DNA from: Isoetes taiwanensis
Lineage: Eukaryota > Streptophyta > Lycopodiopsida > Isoetales > Isoetaceae
Assembly: GCA_021234155.1 (NCBI GenBank)
Contig: JAJEKV010000031.1
Span: 3,388,898-3,452,897, forward strand
Length of the DNA stretch: 64,000 nt
Reading direction: 5' to 3'
How positions within the stretch are numbered: the first letter of the stretch is position 1; every line of letters starts with the position of its first letter. Below the pieces are notes generated by a model that was not told the origin of the DNA, made no database searches, and worked only from the letters and a program-made list of their open reading frames with translations. Shown here piece after piece: positions 23,491-34,845 of this stretch. Made by a program: the position numbers and the translations under genes.

Positions 23491-25700
23491 TGTTTTATTT
23501 GCGTTTCAAGATTAGCAGATAAATGTGCTTCTTGAGGCCAGTGGGAGATGTCAGTAGAGTATATAAGCCCACCTATTCTTTTTGTGCCCGCTTTTGAGCC
23601 TCTCCCTTTGTTGTTTAATCTTGAAGGCTTCCTTGTGTCTACATTGATCTTTGGCCTTAAGACGATATTGTAGAATTTCTGTCCTTTGTGCCGTAAGATG
23701 GTATTGCAGAATTTAAGAGATGTTTTCTTTGCTTTCTATCTAGTTTGGAGCTTGCCTCTCTTGTTTATTGTGGTTCATATATTAGATTGCAATTTTTTTG
23801 TCCAACCCTTCGCATAGTCTAAAGGTGTCAGTTTGCTCCATGTTTTCAACCAGTAGTTGAGTTTCTCTTTTCAATCGTGAATTTCCTTGTTCAAGCAAGT
23901 CTTTTTTCCATCTGATAATCCTTTCAAGGCACCCTTTAAATTAATGATTTCTTGTTGCTGTTTTCTCTTGATCTTCCAGTTGGGTAGCATGCCTTTTATT
24001 CGTTTCTCTAAACAGTAATAGAGGTGGGACATTGAGCATAAATGGTGACATAGAGAAGGTTGTATGAATTTTGGGGTGTCCGTTGGATTTAAGAATTTTT
24101 GCATTCACTTGTTGGAGTTAGATTGTATTTAGCTCCTCTTTATATGTACCTTTGGCCTTGTTAGTAATCACATTCAAACTGGAGAGGATACATAATCAAT
24201 TGAGGCAGTGGGTGCTGATTCTGTCAATTTGGTGCAGAGAAAAGGTCTGAGAATTCCGGCCCTCTTTGGTGCTAGGATTTGGCTGCAACATTCTTTTGGC
24301 CATAACTCTTATAAACAATGTCGCTTTTAGGTGTGCTTGGGCTTCATAGAAAGCTTGAAATGAGGGCTTTTCAGTGGTATCAATATTGCCAAGAAATTTG
24401 TCAAATTGTAGGTGGATTAGGGTCTGATCACTTCAGCCTCTTTTGGTGGAGATGACAAGATCCAGTCATAGCCCTTCAAATTTTCAAAATGCACCACAGG
24501 TAAACCAGACATTTCAATACATAATGCTGATAAGGATTTTGTGGTGGTTTGCCACGGATGGGTCTCTTGGATGCTCGTAGGCCGGTCTCTTAAGGTTCAA
24601 CTATAGTTGCTAATATTGCTCATGGATTAGGCTCTGACGGGAAAGGGAAAAATGCATCTGTGCAACTTAATCCCTTAGTAGCATTATCACATGTTCAGTC
24701 CTGATCTACTAGCATGTCTGTAGATATTGGATCTTCAAGTGTTTCTTCTTCAACTTCTTTTTCCAGTTCCCTCTTCTTACATTGTAGCTTCGACTGCCGT
24801 TTCACTGCATGTGCCACTACAACCGCGTCTTCCTACGTTGTGGGCGGTGGAGGTTGTTGACTGAATTTTTGCCAAATCCAGTTCAACATAGAAGAATTGC
24901 ACACTAAAGGTTTTTGGGGGTAGGGGAAGACCAAGGGTCCAGATCCCTCCCTTTTTGTTTGTTGTTATAATTTAACGGCCTTGATTAAATTGTGCTTATT
25001 GTTAAAAAAGAAGACAAAAGTTTTTAAACAGAGAAGGCGGCAAAATGGAGAAGATTGATGAGGTGTAAAAATGAAGGGCCAGGTTCATGACGAGTGGATG
25101 GCCGAGATTGATGTAAACAATTATAAATACTTCGCTGGGACTTGTTCTCCTTTGAGCCTCTTGGATTTTCATGGAGAAAAGGTAGTGGCAGGCCCTGGGA
25201 AGAGAGGTATGTGTCCTTGAAGCTTTGTATTACTTTATTCTTAGATGAAGTGGTGCACCTTTTTATTTTCCATTTCTTTTTCATCTTCTACCTTTTTTAT
25301 TTTCCACCTTGCCCTATTATTATTATCTTATTGATTTTCCTCTCAAAATTTGGTCCATTTTGGGTTGCCCCTAGGGGGCAAACCCTCATTTATGTGGGTT
25401 TATGGCATATCCAAGTATATGCCGACATATCCCTAGGATATGCTGATGACTGCTCCAAGCTAGTCGTTGCCAGTAAACTTGCGGTCAGCCCCTTGTTTAA
25501 CATCGTATCCATGGTGACCTCTTCCCGACAGAGCATTTTCATTTAGCAATCTTGCACGTCTAAGACCTTTGCGAATAGAGTTGTAGATCTCCTCGCAAGA
25601 CTCTGAAGTGCATGCTGTAGCTGGCCGTCTCAGAAGAATATGCTCGGCCAAGAACTCGAGATTGCATGCCGGACCACGAAGCCTGGATTTTACGTTGAGC

Positions 25701-25778
25701 GAATGGCCTAGAGGGCCATTTTTTGGGCTTGGCATCGGGCCCTTTTTCAAGCCCAGAAAATGGCCCTCCAGGCCATTC
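25701..25778. repeat. Perfect-looking palindromic inverted repeat, about 32-bp arms
   Basis: gaatggcctagagggccatt then ttttgggcttg pairs with caagcccagaaaa then tggccctccaggccattc around a loop near ggcatcgggccctttt. Only a few mismatches. The GC-rich stem makes this a very stable hairpin, possibly a small foldback element. Confidence 0.75.
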
Positions 25779-25898
25779 CCCTATACAACTCTACCTTAAG
25801 GCTGTTCAATTTCTTCTGCTTTTGGTGTACAACTACTTGTACTTTTTCTAATCCTTTTGCTTATCTATTCTTGCCTCTAGAAGCTTGTACTGATCCGA

Positions 25899-25960
25899 TG
25901 GGATGGTATGGTATGGTATGGTTTAGTATGGTATGGTATGGTATGGTATGGGATGGAATG
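25899..25960. repeat. (TATGG)n microsatellite
   Basis: Pentanucleotide repeat of about ten imperfect units, interrupted once by tttag. The run degrades into ggatgg and aatgag at its right end. Confidence 0.9.
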
Positions 25961-26224
25961 AGAATGGGGTTGGGGAATAGGGACAAGATGGGGACAGGAC
26001 AACAATACCAAAATACCAACAATAGAGCCAAACATTCCCTAAACGAATGTAGTATACGTGGCAGCGCACCATTGGAAGATAAGTCAGAGTTTTTAACACC
26101 TTACATTTATGTTACAGTAATGTCAATTTACTTGACATCCCTGAGATGGAAACAGGGCTCCTCGCACGTCCTATTTCCATCTCTCTATACAGATAGATAG
26201 TATGTTTTACCATACATACAATAC

Positions 26225-26603
26225 ATTTATTTTTTCCTTCTTTCTACAAGCAGAATTAAATTATGGTAGCATGCATTTGGATATACCCAGGCCCTCTGAT
26301 TGCTTCTAGCAATATGTCTTAGGAGTATGTTTAGAGCTATGTCATCCAAGCTTGACATGTTTAAAGGCTCATCATTACGAATGTATCTATATTGAGTAGA
26401 TGCCATCCATTAAATCATTTATCCAGATCTCCTATAACAGCATATTTACGTACGATATTTTTTTTATTTTTTCCTTCTTTCTACAAGCACAACTAAATTA
26501 CGTAGCATGCTTTTTGACCCATCGAAGCCCTCGGATTGCTTCCACCACTATGTCTTCGGAGTATGTTTAGAGCTATATCATCCAAGCTTAACATATTCAA
26601 AGA
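26225..26603. repeat. Two-copy tandem repeat, about 236-bp period
   Basis: ttttttccttctttctacaagc, followed by tagcatgc, a gccctcKgattgcttc block, tatgtcttMggagtatgttt and agagctatRtcatccaagctt, is present at about 26228 and again at about 26466. About 85-90 percent identical by eye. Confidence 0.75.
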
Positions 26604-27257
26604 CTGTGTTGCACATGGCCCCAATCTTTGTTCAACGCATGTTTATGAAGTTGCATTGTGAATTACTAAGGTTTTGTACAATGCTGAACTTGAAACCCTT
26701 TATTATTTGACAAAGAATTTCAATCCATTGAAATAAGCTTTTTGGGTTGTCCGAAGGGCAAACCCTAGGCGAGCTTGTGGTGTTTCAGGAATATGATATG
26801 ACAATGTGGAATCAGAAACATTAGGCATAAAGGACTTAGTAGTTAGGACTTAACAAAACCAGTCGGAATGTGCAAAAATTGGTGCGTTGTATAGGGGAAT
26901 GGTGTCTCTGCGACCAGCGATAGTCGAGAGCGGGTCTTTTAGAGTGGAGGAATGGTGGACCAAACACCAATTCCCTACAAAATAGAAATAGGAGGGCGAT
27001 TTTAGCTCGGTTTTGGATTTGTATAAATTCCTGTCGCTATTTCTATAGATTTTGAGTTGGTATTTGCTAAAGACCTGCTGAAGAAGAGTGAGATCTTACT
27101 CGAACTGCATTTGGTCATATACATCTTTGCTCCAACTGGCTTCTTACGTTTCCTTGGATCTACGTTTCCTGCATTTGCGCAGATTTGTGCTTGCTCAAAC
27201 TGGCTTCCTGCGTTTGTTCAGATGTACTTTTGCTTGAGGAACTTCTCTGCTACATAT

Positions 27258-27687
27258 TCTAAACGAGGTGCACTCTGGACTACCACAATCGTCGGATTCG
27301 TCGATCCTACGACCCAGATCGTATGTTGGGGTCTGTTAGCACCTCTCGTTTCGCTTATAGTCATTTATGATTGGAGGCGCCTATGATTTTGAGATATGAA
27401 ATACGATTTCGCCTAAGGTTTTGAGGGAATATCGAACCTCTATACGGCTTTGCCTAAGATTTTGAAATATGAAATACGAGGGCTCGAACCTCTACCAAAA
27501 TAACTCAATGTCCTAATAAGACTACTTAACCAATATACCAAGTGAGCTAATGTGATTATTTTTTATCTTGAATCTATGTTTTTTTTATAACAACCCATTC
27601 AATTGTTTTAGGGATATATGGTCTATGGTTTCAGGAGTTGTTATTTTTTACATCCATATCAAATCCCCCTGGAACCCCTTGTTATTT
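27258..27687. mobile_element. 430-bp insertion in copy 2 with 10-bp target duplication TGCTACATAT
   Basis: tgctacatat flanks the insert on both sides (27248-27257 and 27688-27697), and copy 1 reads across the site without the insert. No terminal inverted repeats were seen. It includes a reversed tRNA-like Pol III promoter (separate entry), so a tRNA-derived SINE, perhaps compound, is the likeliest class. Confidence 0.65.
27479..27556 (-). repeat. tRNA-like Pol III promoter region (SINE)
   Basis: On the minus strand TTAGCTCACTTGGTATATTGG resembles a tRNA A box with D-loop, and about 50 bp later GAGGTTCGAGCCCTC matches the B box GGTTCGANNCC. The intervening part does not fold as a true tRNA anticodon arm, so this is a tRNA-derived SINE head and not a tRNA gene. 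Confidence 0.6.
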
Positions 27688-28189
27688 TGCTACATATGGA
27701 ACTGGAGAACCGATAGTGCGAAATGGAGGTACCCTATTCCATTTGGCATTATAGACGCTGACACATTGCACCATCAAATGCATGCCAACCCAAAAACACG
27801 ACCCTATTGTCTTCTTTCCTTTTACAGATTCCTTTATTAGAAGTAAGAAGGTAACAGTTACATGGACCTACAACTTTCTACATTTTCTACAAAATGATGC
27901 ATTGTGCCACCAAATTTTAAGTCCTAAATCATTCCCGTTGTCTTCATTTCTTTTACACATTCCTTCGGTAGAAACAAAGAAGTGGCAGTTCTATCGACTT
28001 AAGATCTAGGAAAAAATACTAGCTTTCAACTTATCTAAATTTTCTCAACACCAAGCTACTTTTCAACTCAATGCCTTGCTCCCCTTTTACCAGTTCCCAC
28101 TATAGTCCTGACAACCTAGGCGCTAATTGTCCTTCCATTGTGTATTTCAAGAATATGTGTTTTCTTTATTCCAACCAACACCATGTCCA

Positions 28190-28555
28190 TCAAAATAAGA
28201 GTAGACAAATATTAATGGGAGTTCAATAATGGAAAATTACAACAAATGAGACCTTTAGAAAAGCTTCAGTTTGAGACGATTGATTAGTTTTTCTTTTTCT
28301 TTTTTTTTTTTTTGGGAGGGGGCTTTTATGCTCTTGTGCTATGTGCATTTGCGCTTCTTATGCTCTACTGTGTTTGTGCTATATGTCCATGTGCTCTTTA
28401 TGATCCTTGAACATTAAATGTGTAAATTAGTATGACATTTGATTTTGGAGAGACATAAGTTATCGTTGTTTTTAATTTCCAAGTTCAAGGCAAGCGTGGA
28501 TCTTAGGTATGTCATGCCTATTGGAATTATCCATGTACTTTTATTTACTTCAATT
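28190..28555. other. Spacer with a T-rich run
   Basis: No gene. A run of T with few interruptions lies at about 28287-28313, immediately followed by gggaggggg; it could be the reversed A-tail of an unseen retroposon. Confidence 0.4.
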
Positions 28556-28602
28556 AGAATAGAATAGAATAGAATAGAATAGAATAGAATAAAATAGAAT
28601 AG
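28556..28602 (-). repeat. (AGAAT)n / (TTCTA)n tail of LINE C
   Basis: Seven consecutive agaat units, then an aaaat variant and one more unit, sit exactly where the poly-A tail would be expected on the minus-strand element. Pentanucleotide tails replace poly-A in some LINE clades. Confidence 0.8.
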
Positions 28603-28856
28603 ATACTGTCCCTAGTGCCCTGAGGCCCCCGGACTGATGTAGCATGGGCGAGCTCCCAAAGGGTACTACTAGCGCAATACGCTGATACAGTGTAGCCCTT
28701 TCGGAGGTCTTTTTTTATTCTATTGGTACCGGCACCCCGCTTATAATCAGCTTCATGGCCGCGCGGTGGTGCGTCGCTATCATCAGCTTTAGCTGAGCTT
28801 TTTGCGGGCTCCAATGTCCCACCTTTCCATTGGTTCATATTATAAGCCCTCTTTCT

Positions 28857-29723
28857 TTATGCACCTCCCGATGTGTAGTTATCATCTCCCTGATTGCATC
28901 CGCCAGGTCTTTTATTGTATCCACTCTTGTTGTTAGGATGTGCTGGTTGTCCCCAACTTATACTCCTGTATTTGCTTCTGATGTCTTCATACACTGTACA
29001 ATCGTTGAGCATGTGATTCTCTTCCTCTACTTTCCCCGTGTTACAGATTCTGCAGATCCGGTTCTCCCTTTCCACTTTCCTCCACCTGTCTTTTTCGATT
29101 CTTAGATCGTGGCTCCCCATCCTAAATCTTGCCAAGGTGTCCCTTCTTGTCTTTCCTATTAGATTGTCTCTATACATCTGTTGTCCTATCTGTTGATCCG
29201 GGTTGAAGACTACTGTTAGCCAGAGTGTTTTGGGACCATTGTGTTTTTGCAACCATGCTCTCGTCGCTATTTCGCAGTCTTCATTCCATTTTCCTTCATT
29301 TACTAGATCACTTAGATTTAACCCCATCTCTCTGGTCCATACTGCCACCTCCCTGAACCACCCGCTGCCTGTGATGATATGTGACTTGGCTGATTCGCTG
29401 ATTGCGATTGTTTGATAGCTTTCCAGTGTGACATCTCTTGTTGTCTTTCATCAAGTATCTGACAGTCCTTCCCATGCTCTTACCTCCATTGATCTCTGAC
29501 CTGTCTCATATACCATGGCTGTCAGAGGTGTGTTTGCCCGCACTCTGAACTCCTGTCTATGCCATTGCCTAAAAATCCTTTCTTGCTTGTCCCACTTTTT
29601 GTCTGGTAGGTCGGGCCCCCATGCCCCTGTTCCATATAGTTGTGTCGACGCAACCACTGTATTAAACAGGTAACACTTGATCTTCCTGTCAATTATTCTG
29701 CTCCTATTACAAAAGTTTTTCAT
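28857..29723 (-). pseudogene. LINE C ORF2 C-terminal region with Cys-His motif
   Basis: The frame at 29723-29451 (NTVVASTQLYGTGAWGPDL, then WDKQERIFRQWHRQEF) and the frame at 29348-28857 (RFRMGSHDLRIEKDRWRKV, then CRICNTGKVEEENHMLNDC) follow the reverse transcriptase. The second carries a CxxC...H...C zinc-binding arrangement followed by TVYEDIRSKY. It differs from the zf-RVT domain of ordinary plant L1 (compare the LINE at 45074-46456). A frame change lies between the two pieces near 29400. Confidence 0.65.
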
Positions 29724-29753
29724 ATTAAAATAGCTTCCAATGGCTACCTGGAA

Positions 29754-30716
29754 TCAAGCATCCGCTCCCCTGGACCAATTGCCTATGCCGAGTGCATCGT
29801 ATCCTAGATATTTGTATTCTGCCGATTCTTCCAGTTCTGTCCCCATATACTTGAAGGGTATGTGCCTATTCCTGGTGCCGAACGTAACAATTTTGGTTTT
29901 CGCGAGGTTCACGGTTAGCCCTATCCTTTCGCAAAAGGCCTCTAGTAGCCCTAGTAACCTGCGCATACCCTTGTTCTTTGTAGCCATCATGCTTAAGTCA
30001 TCAGCATATAGCATGATAGGTACCCTAGTGTCCCCCAGTGTGGGAGCGTCCGCGTCCCCCTGCCGTTCTGCGATGAAACCTTGTAATGCATCTATGTAGA
30101 TACCGAATAGTGTCGGGGATAGGGGGCACCCCTGTTTAACTCCTGTGTCACAATTTATCGCCTGTCCTTCCTGTTTCATTTTTGCATATACTCTCTGGTA
30201 TAGTCGCGCTATCGATCCTACCATGCCTTCTGGGGCGCGCATATCTACTAGTCTCTATAACAGCTTTTCCCTCGGGACGGTGTCAAATGCTTTTCTAAAA
30301 TTTACAAAGTAGCATATTATCTTCTTTCCCCCTGTGATTTGCTTTGCTCTATTAGTATCCGAAGGGTTACCAGGTAGTCTGTAGTTGAGTGTTCAGGTCT
30401 GAAGCCTGCCTGTCCTTGTGCTCTCTACTTCTGCCAAGTGTTTCAGTTTATTATCCAGCACCTTCCCGAACCACTTGGCAAAGATAGAGCTCACCATTAT
30501 CGTCCTATAGTTCCCAGGCTCTTCCCTGCTTCCTCCCTCATGTAGGGGTATCACCCTGTTGTATGTCCATCTATCTGGCAGCCCTGTGTGGACTACGCCA
30601 TTAAATATCCCGATGACCTGTTTCCCAATTACTGTGTCTACACATTTCAGTAGCTCGACAGTCAGTCCGTAAAGGTCTGGAGCTTTGTTATTGGACATTT
30701 TGTGTCGCGCAATCAT
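29754..30716 (-). pseudogene. LINE C reverse transcriptase
   Basis: The frame at 30716-30393 holds NNKAPDLYGLTVELLK (block 1), IPLHEGGSREEPGNYRTI (block 2) and a KWFGKVLDNKL-type stretch (block 3). The frame at 30242-29754 holds GVKQGCPLSPTLFGIYIDAL and MLYADDLSMMA, with the YADD catalytic motif, then GLTVNLAKTKIV. Together these are the RT core of a non-LTR retrotransposon. The two frames are separated by a break at about 30393-30242 that costs part of the palm. Catalytic YADD is intact, but the ORF is not. Confidence 0.88.
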
Positions 30717-30868
30717 TACTTCCTACATGCTAAAGGGGCGGGTATTGGCATTGATGAGGCCCCTGTCTTATATAGTTTCGCAAGGTATTTTTCCCATTCG
30801 ATCTCTAGGACATCCTGTTGTGCCTTCTCTGGTTTTCTGTTCCCCCCTCTCTTCACTTTCAGTCCTTT

Positions 30869-31990
30869 TCAGAACTTCCTGGGTTGCTTTTTTAACATTT
30901 CAGCCAACCCCCATTGGTGCTGTAATAAATTCTTGTTTCGTTTCGATTTCAACAATCTTAGGTATGCCGCCCTTTCTGTTTGATATGTTTCCGTGCCTTT
31001 GTGATCTATGACTCTTCTTTTCTGCTCCCTACACTCCTCATCATACCATACTGAGGCCCTGAAAGCCTGGCTCTTCCTGGGTCTTTTTCGTTTTCTGAAA
31101 ATATCCGTTGCTACCTTCACCATTATGTCATTTAGCATGTTCCCATTCTCGTCTACTCTATGCTCCTCCCATGCCCATTTCTCCATTTCTGATCTGACAT
31201 TTTGTGTGAAGGTTTCTGCATGTCTATTCTGGAAGTGTATTTTCATGTTTGTGTTCTTTTCCTTGCCTGGTGTCTCTGTCTGTACTTGTACGTCCTGTTT
31301 GAGTGTCAGCTGGATGGGTCTGTGGCTCTCCCTCTTTCCAGTTTGCCATTCCGCTAGCATGAAGCTTAAAATATCTGCTGCTATTTGGTCATTTAAAAGT
31401 ACATAATCGACTATGCTTTTCCCATGTGTATTCGTGAATTCCCCTGATCCACACCATTTCTGTACCCCGTTGGCTATAATGACCCCTGTCGTTATGCATA
31501 TCTCTACTAGTAACTCCCCTTTGGCATTGCTTTCTGCCTTGTCTTCTGTACTTCTTCTCCAATCCCGTGATCTCGCAGTATGTACCCATTGTCCGTTTAC
31601 CTCGTTCATGCTCGTGATCTGTGCCTGCTCCTGACTGTTCTGGCATTCAGGTCTCCCATCAGTATCATAGGTCCCTGATCTTTCTATTTCATCATACTCT
31701 CCCCCAGGTCCAGCAGTTCTAGTTTGTCACTGTTTGGCGGGTAGTATGCTATAATCATGGTTAACTCTTTTTTGTTTTGCATAGCAAGCTAGATCTGCGC
31801 TCCCTCTTCCTATCTTAAAATCTTTATCTTTCCAACATGTGAATAGCCGATACCCTTCTTCCTCTGGCAGTTGCTTGATATTGTGTTCCCATGCTCTACC
31901 AGGCATATTATATCACAGTTATGAGCTTCCTCGAGCCTTTCCCCATCAGCTCATGGGTACCCTGTGCAATTATAGTACCATATGGTCAAC
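30869..31990 (-). pseudogene. LINE C apurinic-type endonuclease
   Basis: The start is seen as KALTIWYYNCTGYP at the very end of the upstream frame (about 31990), corresponding to the WNxNG opening of the fold. The frame at 31609-30869 contains GKSIVDYVLLNDQIAADIL and ESHRPIQLTLK, the late DY and SDHRP blocks (here Glu-Ser-His-Arg-Pro, so the catalytic Asp of SDH is changed). The middle is broken. After the domain comes a KNLLQHQWGLAEMLKK linker leading to the RT. Confidence 0.75.
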
Positions 31991-32997
31991 GCCTTTTTTC
32001 CCCTGGACTGTTCCTTCGGGTTCTCTGCATGTTCTGGCCTGCTGGTTATCCTTCTGGGTCGTCCCCTGGTTTTTGTGATCGATGCTGGACCCATATGCCC
32101 ATTTTGGTGCACATGCTCCTCGCCGACCCCGTTTCCACTTCCCCCTCCTGCACAGGGCTGTATCACTACGGGAGCTCTCTCCACTGATGCTCCTCCATCC
32201 GGTCCCTGCATCGTCAGTGTCGAGGGGTTGGTGTCCTCCCCCTCCAGCCCTTTTGACCTTATAGCCTCCAGTCTCCCCACGTTCAGCTCTTGTCCCAGGA
32301 GTGGCTGGTCCCTGATCCGTTTGTGCAGGTACACTTTCCCATTTCTGACTCCCGCATGTATCCCTACCTGATTCAATTCCCTGTATTTGGCCAGTTCTCT
32401 GTGTAGCCCTTGTCGCTGCATGACTGTTAGTGCTTCTTGCACCTTGATCTCATTCCTCAATCTGGACCCCATGTGCAGTATTCGTTCCTTGGCTGCCATG
32501 TCTCTGAGTGTCAGATTTATGTGCCTTGCCCATCCCCTCCATTGGCCCGAGCGCACTGCTTTGGCGATTATGCTTCGATGCTCTTTGAAAACTGCTTATA
32601 TTATTTCTGCAGTAACTCGATACGTGTCTTCGTTAGGTTTCTCTGCTACCCCTATCAGCCTAACATCGTGTTTAATCCTATTCTGTTCTTCAAATTCCAT
32701 GATGTGCGGCTTTATTTTATCAAAGGATTCCCATGCATCTAACTCAACATTCACCTTTTCTAGATCAACCAACCTCTGCATGATCTTGGCCTTTTCTTCT
32801 TCAATTTCATTTATCCTTCGTTGCATCTCCTCACTTGTCCTCTCGACCCCTTGTATCCTGATATCCATGCTGGATATGGCTATCTTGTTGCGATTAGCCG
32901 TTTCCGCTAGCGTATTGAGTGCGTTCATGCTTGGAATTCTGCTTTCCAGCTGCTTATTCATCGGGGCTAGGAAGTCCTTGAGGTCTTGCTGGCTCAC
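31951..32997 (-). pseudogene. LINE C ORF1: coiled coil plus RNA-binding-like domain
   Basis: The frame at 32997-32596 begins near SQQDLKDFLAPMNKQLESR and has a long heptad-rich coiled coil (RTSEEMQRRINEIEEEKAK, then RLVDLEKVNVEL), followed by HDVRLIGVAEKPNEDTYRV, which resembles the start of the RRM in L1-type ORF1 proteins. The frame at 32556-31951 continues with ERILHMGSRLRNEIKV and KYRELNQVGIHAGVRNGKVY, like the C-terminal domain. A frameshift near 32580 separates them. The last codons run into the endonuclease opening. Confidence 0.7.
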
Positions 32998-34539
32998 TGG
33001 TGCTCTTGCTATATCCCCCCCTCTTCTGTTGGCGGAGGCTGGGCCTCTCTGTCCCGTATCTTTTTCCGACCGCCTTTTACTCCTTTAAGTACATTATTTG
33101 CTCATTCTCGTTTGGGTGTACCTTTCTACGTTCTTTGTCCATGCATTTTTGGACTTTTTGTTCCTCGAGATGTCTATCTAGTAAGGGCCCTCGTCATTTG
33201 GGCATTTTATTCCTGTTATTATCTTTCCCCATCCGTATTTATTCGAATGTTGCTTCTATGCTTGATTGAGCAGTTCGTCCCGACCTCTATGAGTCTCCAT
33301 ATTGTTATGATTTGTATCCCTTGCATTTTCCACCTACAATTTTCCTATCATGTCCTCCCTACTATCTGTGGCCGGATTCGTGATTTTTGTCTATGGGTAG
33401 TACACTTGATGCTGGCGACTCATTCATTAGATACTTTGTTGTTAAAAGAGAAATTTTCTATTTACCTATCTATTCCCGCAAAATTTCTAGAATTTCTTCT
33501 AACTCCCGGGTTATCAAAACTCATATAATTTAGATAATTCATGGTCAAGTAGAATACAATTTCGAGTCTCCGCGCTCGGGAAGCATAGTCAGAAAATCAG
33601 GTATGATACCGGGGTTTGTAACTTTTAAATAGAAAAAGAGCACATCTAAGCAGAATCAGAGACAGAAAGAAAACTGAAAAACAGAAGAACACAGAACAAA
33701 GGACAAAAAATAAAAAGCTGAGTCGCCCCCGACCTCTTCGATTCCGGCTTGCCCGCTGCTTATCCACTTCGCAATATCTACTTGCCCGCCTTCTCGCCTG
33801 CCGAGGTCTCCCCGATTCTCTTTTTCTTTTCCACATTTCTTCCCATAAGAGCTCTGCATATATATTCAGTTGGGTTTTTCTCGCAACAAATCACACATAC
33901 TTTCCCGAGGTTTCCAACTAACAAATCGTGCTGGTAGTTAGCAGATTTCTATATTGCGGCATTCGTTTGTAGCCAGCTGAAGCATGTCATCACTCGTTCC
34001 TTATCTTGCCTCTTAACTGAGTCGTTTTTGTCGGTCAAAACCGCCATTATCTCCAACAGTCGAAGATTATATCCTGCATCTTTCATGGTTTCCCAGGGAT
34101 TTCACCTAGGCATATGGGGATACCTCATCTGCGTGCAAGGGGTCACCAAAAAACCCCTGTATACGACTTTTTAGAGCGAAAACCACCTACATACGTAAAT
34201 TGGAAAAGCCAATTTCCAAGTCCCCTTCCGTAGATGTACTTACAGACTATCTTAATTTTTATATACCCCTACTCGATCTTATACTTGAGTACATGCCACT
34301 AATCTTACAAAATCTCTCCACCCTTAGTTTGTATATTCTATATTTACTTATTACAATCATATTCTATTGTTATCATGTATATTTAAATACCATTTTAAAT
34401 CTATATTTCAGAAGCTTTAGTATTTCCAACAGACTCCATTCTTGTCTCAAAATTAACTAAACTCCTTTATATATTATCCTAAATGATACATTGTTATACC
34501 ACTCAACCATAAAGTTTAAAGACAATAAAATATTTATGA

Positions 34540-34845
34540 TCAACCATAAATTTTAAAGATAGTAAATTTTTGAAGCAACTCGTGCTGAAAAATAAATAAG
34601 ACTTTCTCAGATGTTAAAGATCCTGGAAGTGACCAATTGTGCTTTACAGGAGGTCTTATTGAATGTCTTTCTTTTCGAAATTCGAACTGGGATGATAATG
34701 ATGTAATTGCTGGAGGTTCAACCACCGCAGGACCTGCAGCTATTTTTATTTCTGTCTTTAGGACCTGATTTGATGCAGCCATCATTGAAAGAGGATGAGA
34801 TGAGCTTGGAAGGTACACACCATGTGGCATAGTTCCAAATTGTGC
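34540..34845 (-). pseudogene. SPP: Stromal processing peptidase fragment, fourth exon seen
   Basis: On the minus strand an acceptor (tgtgtag) precedes an exon opening AQFGTMPHGVYLPSSS; it contains RKERHSIRPPVKHNWSLPG and then FQHELLQKFTI, which match from family memory the region following the peptidase domain of the chloroplast stromal processing peptidase (M16 family). Homology decays after KFTI and a stop follows three codons on, next to a short duplication of tttatggttga (34503-34562). Phase 0 at its start agrees with the phase-0 end of the exon at 48177, so the two would join across 13.3 kb that is almost entirely transposons. Fragment only; not expected to encode a working peptidase. 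Confidence 0.75.

Larger units (their letters stand above)
22471..25690. other. 3' flank of the F-box gene and spacer; no supported gene
   Basis: Contains the two small tandem duplications listed separately and otherwise short frames. A stretch at 24230-25020 is vaguely LINE-like (it ends in a ttaaaaaagaagac A-rich run), but no diagnostic motif could be read. Confidence 0.35.
26800..28170 (+). repeat. F-box locus 5' duplication, copy 2 (orphan promoter and start)
   Basis: Matches 19471-21190 from gacaatgtggaatcagaaac to gtatttcaagaatatg, then ttttctttattccaaccaac. The ATG of the F-box gene is retained, but about 18 bp after it are lost and the homology stops within a few codons, so only a stub reading frame of roughly 25 codons remains. 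Copy 2 lacks the 20195-20963 block and carries its own insertion at 27258-27687. This is a promoter-and-leader duplication without a gene body. Confidence 0.88.
28556..34150 (-). mobile_element. LINE C: near full-length, decayed, with (TTCTA)n tail
   Basis: On the minus strand the order is: 5' region (about 34150-33000), ORF1 (32997-31951), AP-endonuclease (about 31990-30869), reverse transcriptase (30716-29754), C-terminal region (29723-28857), short 3' region, then a (TTCTA)n tail at 28602-28556. This is the layout of a two-ORF LINE. Frameshifts and stops split both ORFs. The 5' border is not resolved; a decayed frame at about 34000-33740 with CVICCEKNPTEYIC may be its 5' part. I searched for a target duplication near the tail (ttttatttacttcaatt) and found no convincing partner. 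Confidence 0.82.

Noticed and set aside
24230-25020. LINE 3' end or ORF1 relic
   Set aside because: Only an A-rich ending and a vague impression; no diagnostic motif could be read.
27479-27556. tRNA gene
   Set aside because: A and B boxes are present but no anticodon arm or acceptor pairing is seen; better read as a SINE head.
30685-33528. Long plus-strand frames (up to 233 codons) across LINE C
   Set aside because: They are reverse-strand shadows of the GC-richer LINE ORFs and lack any motif.
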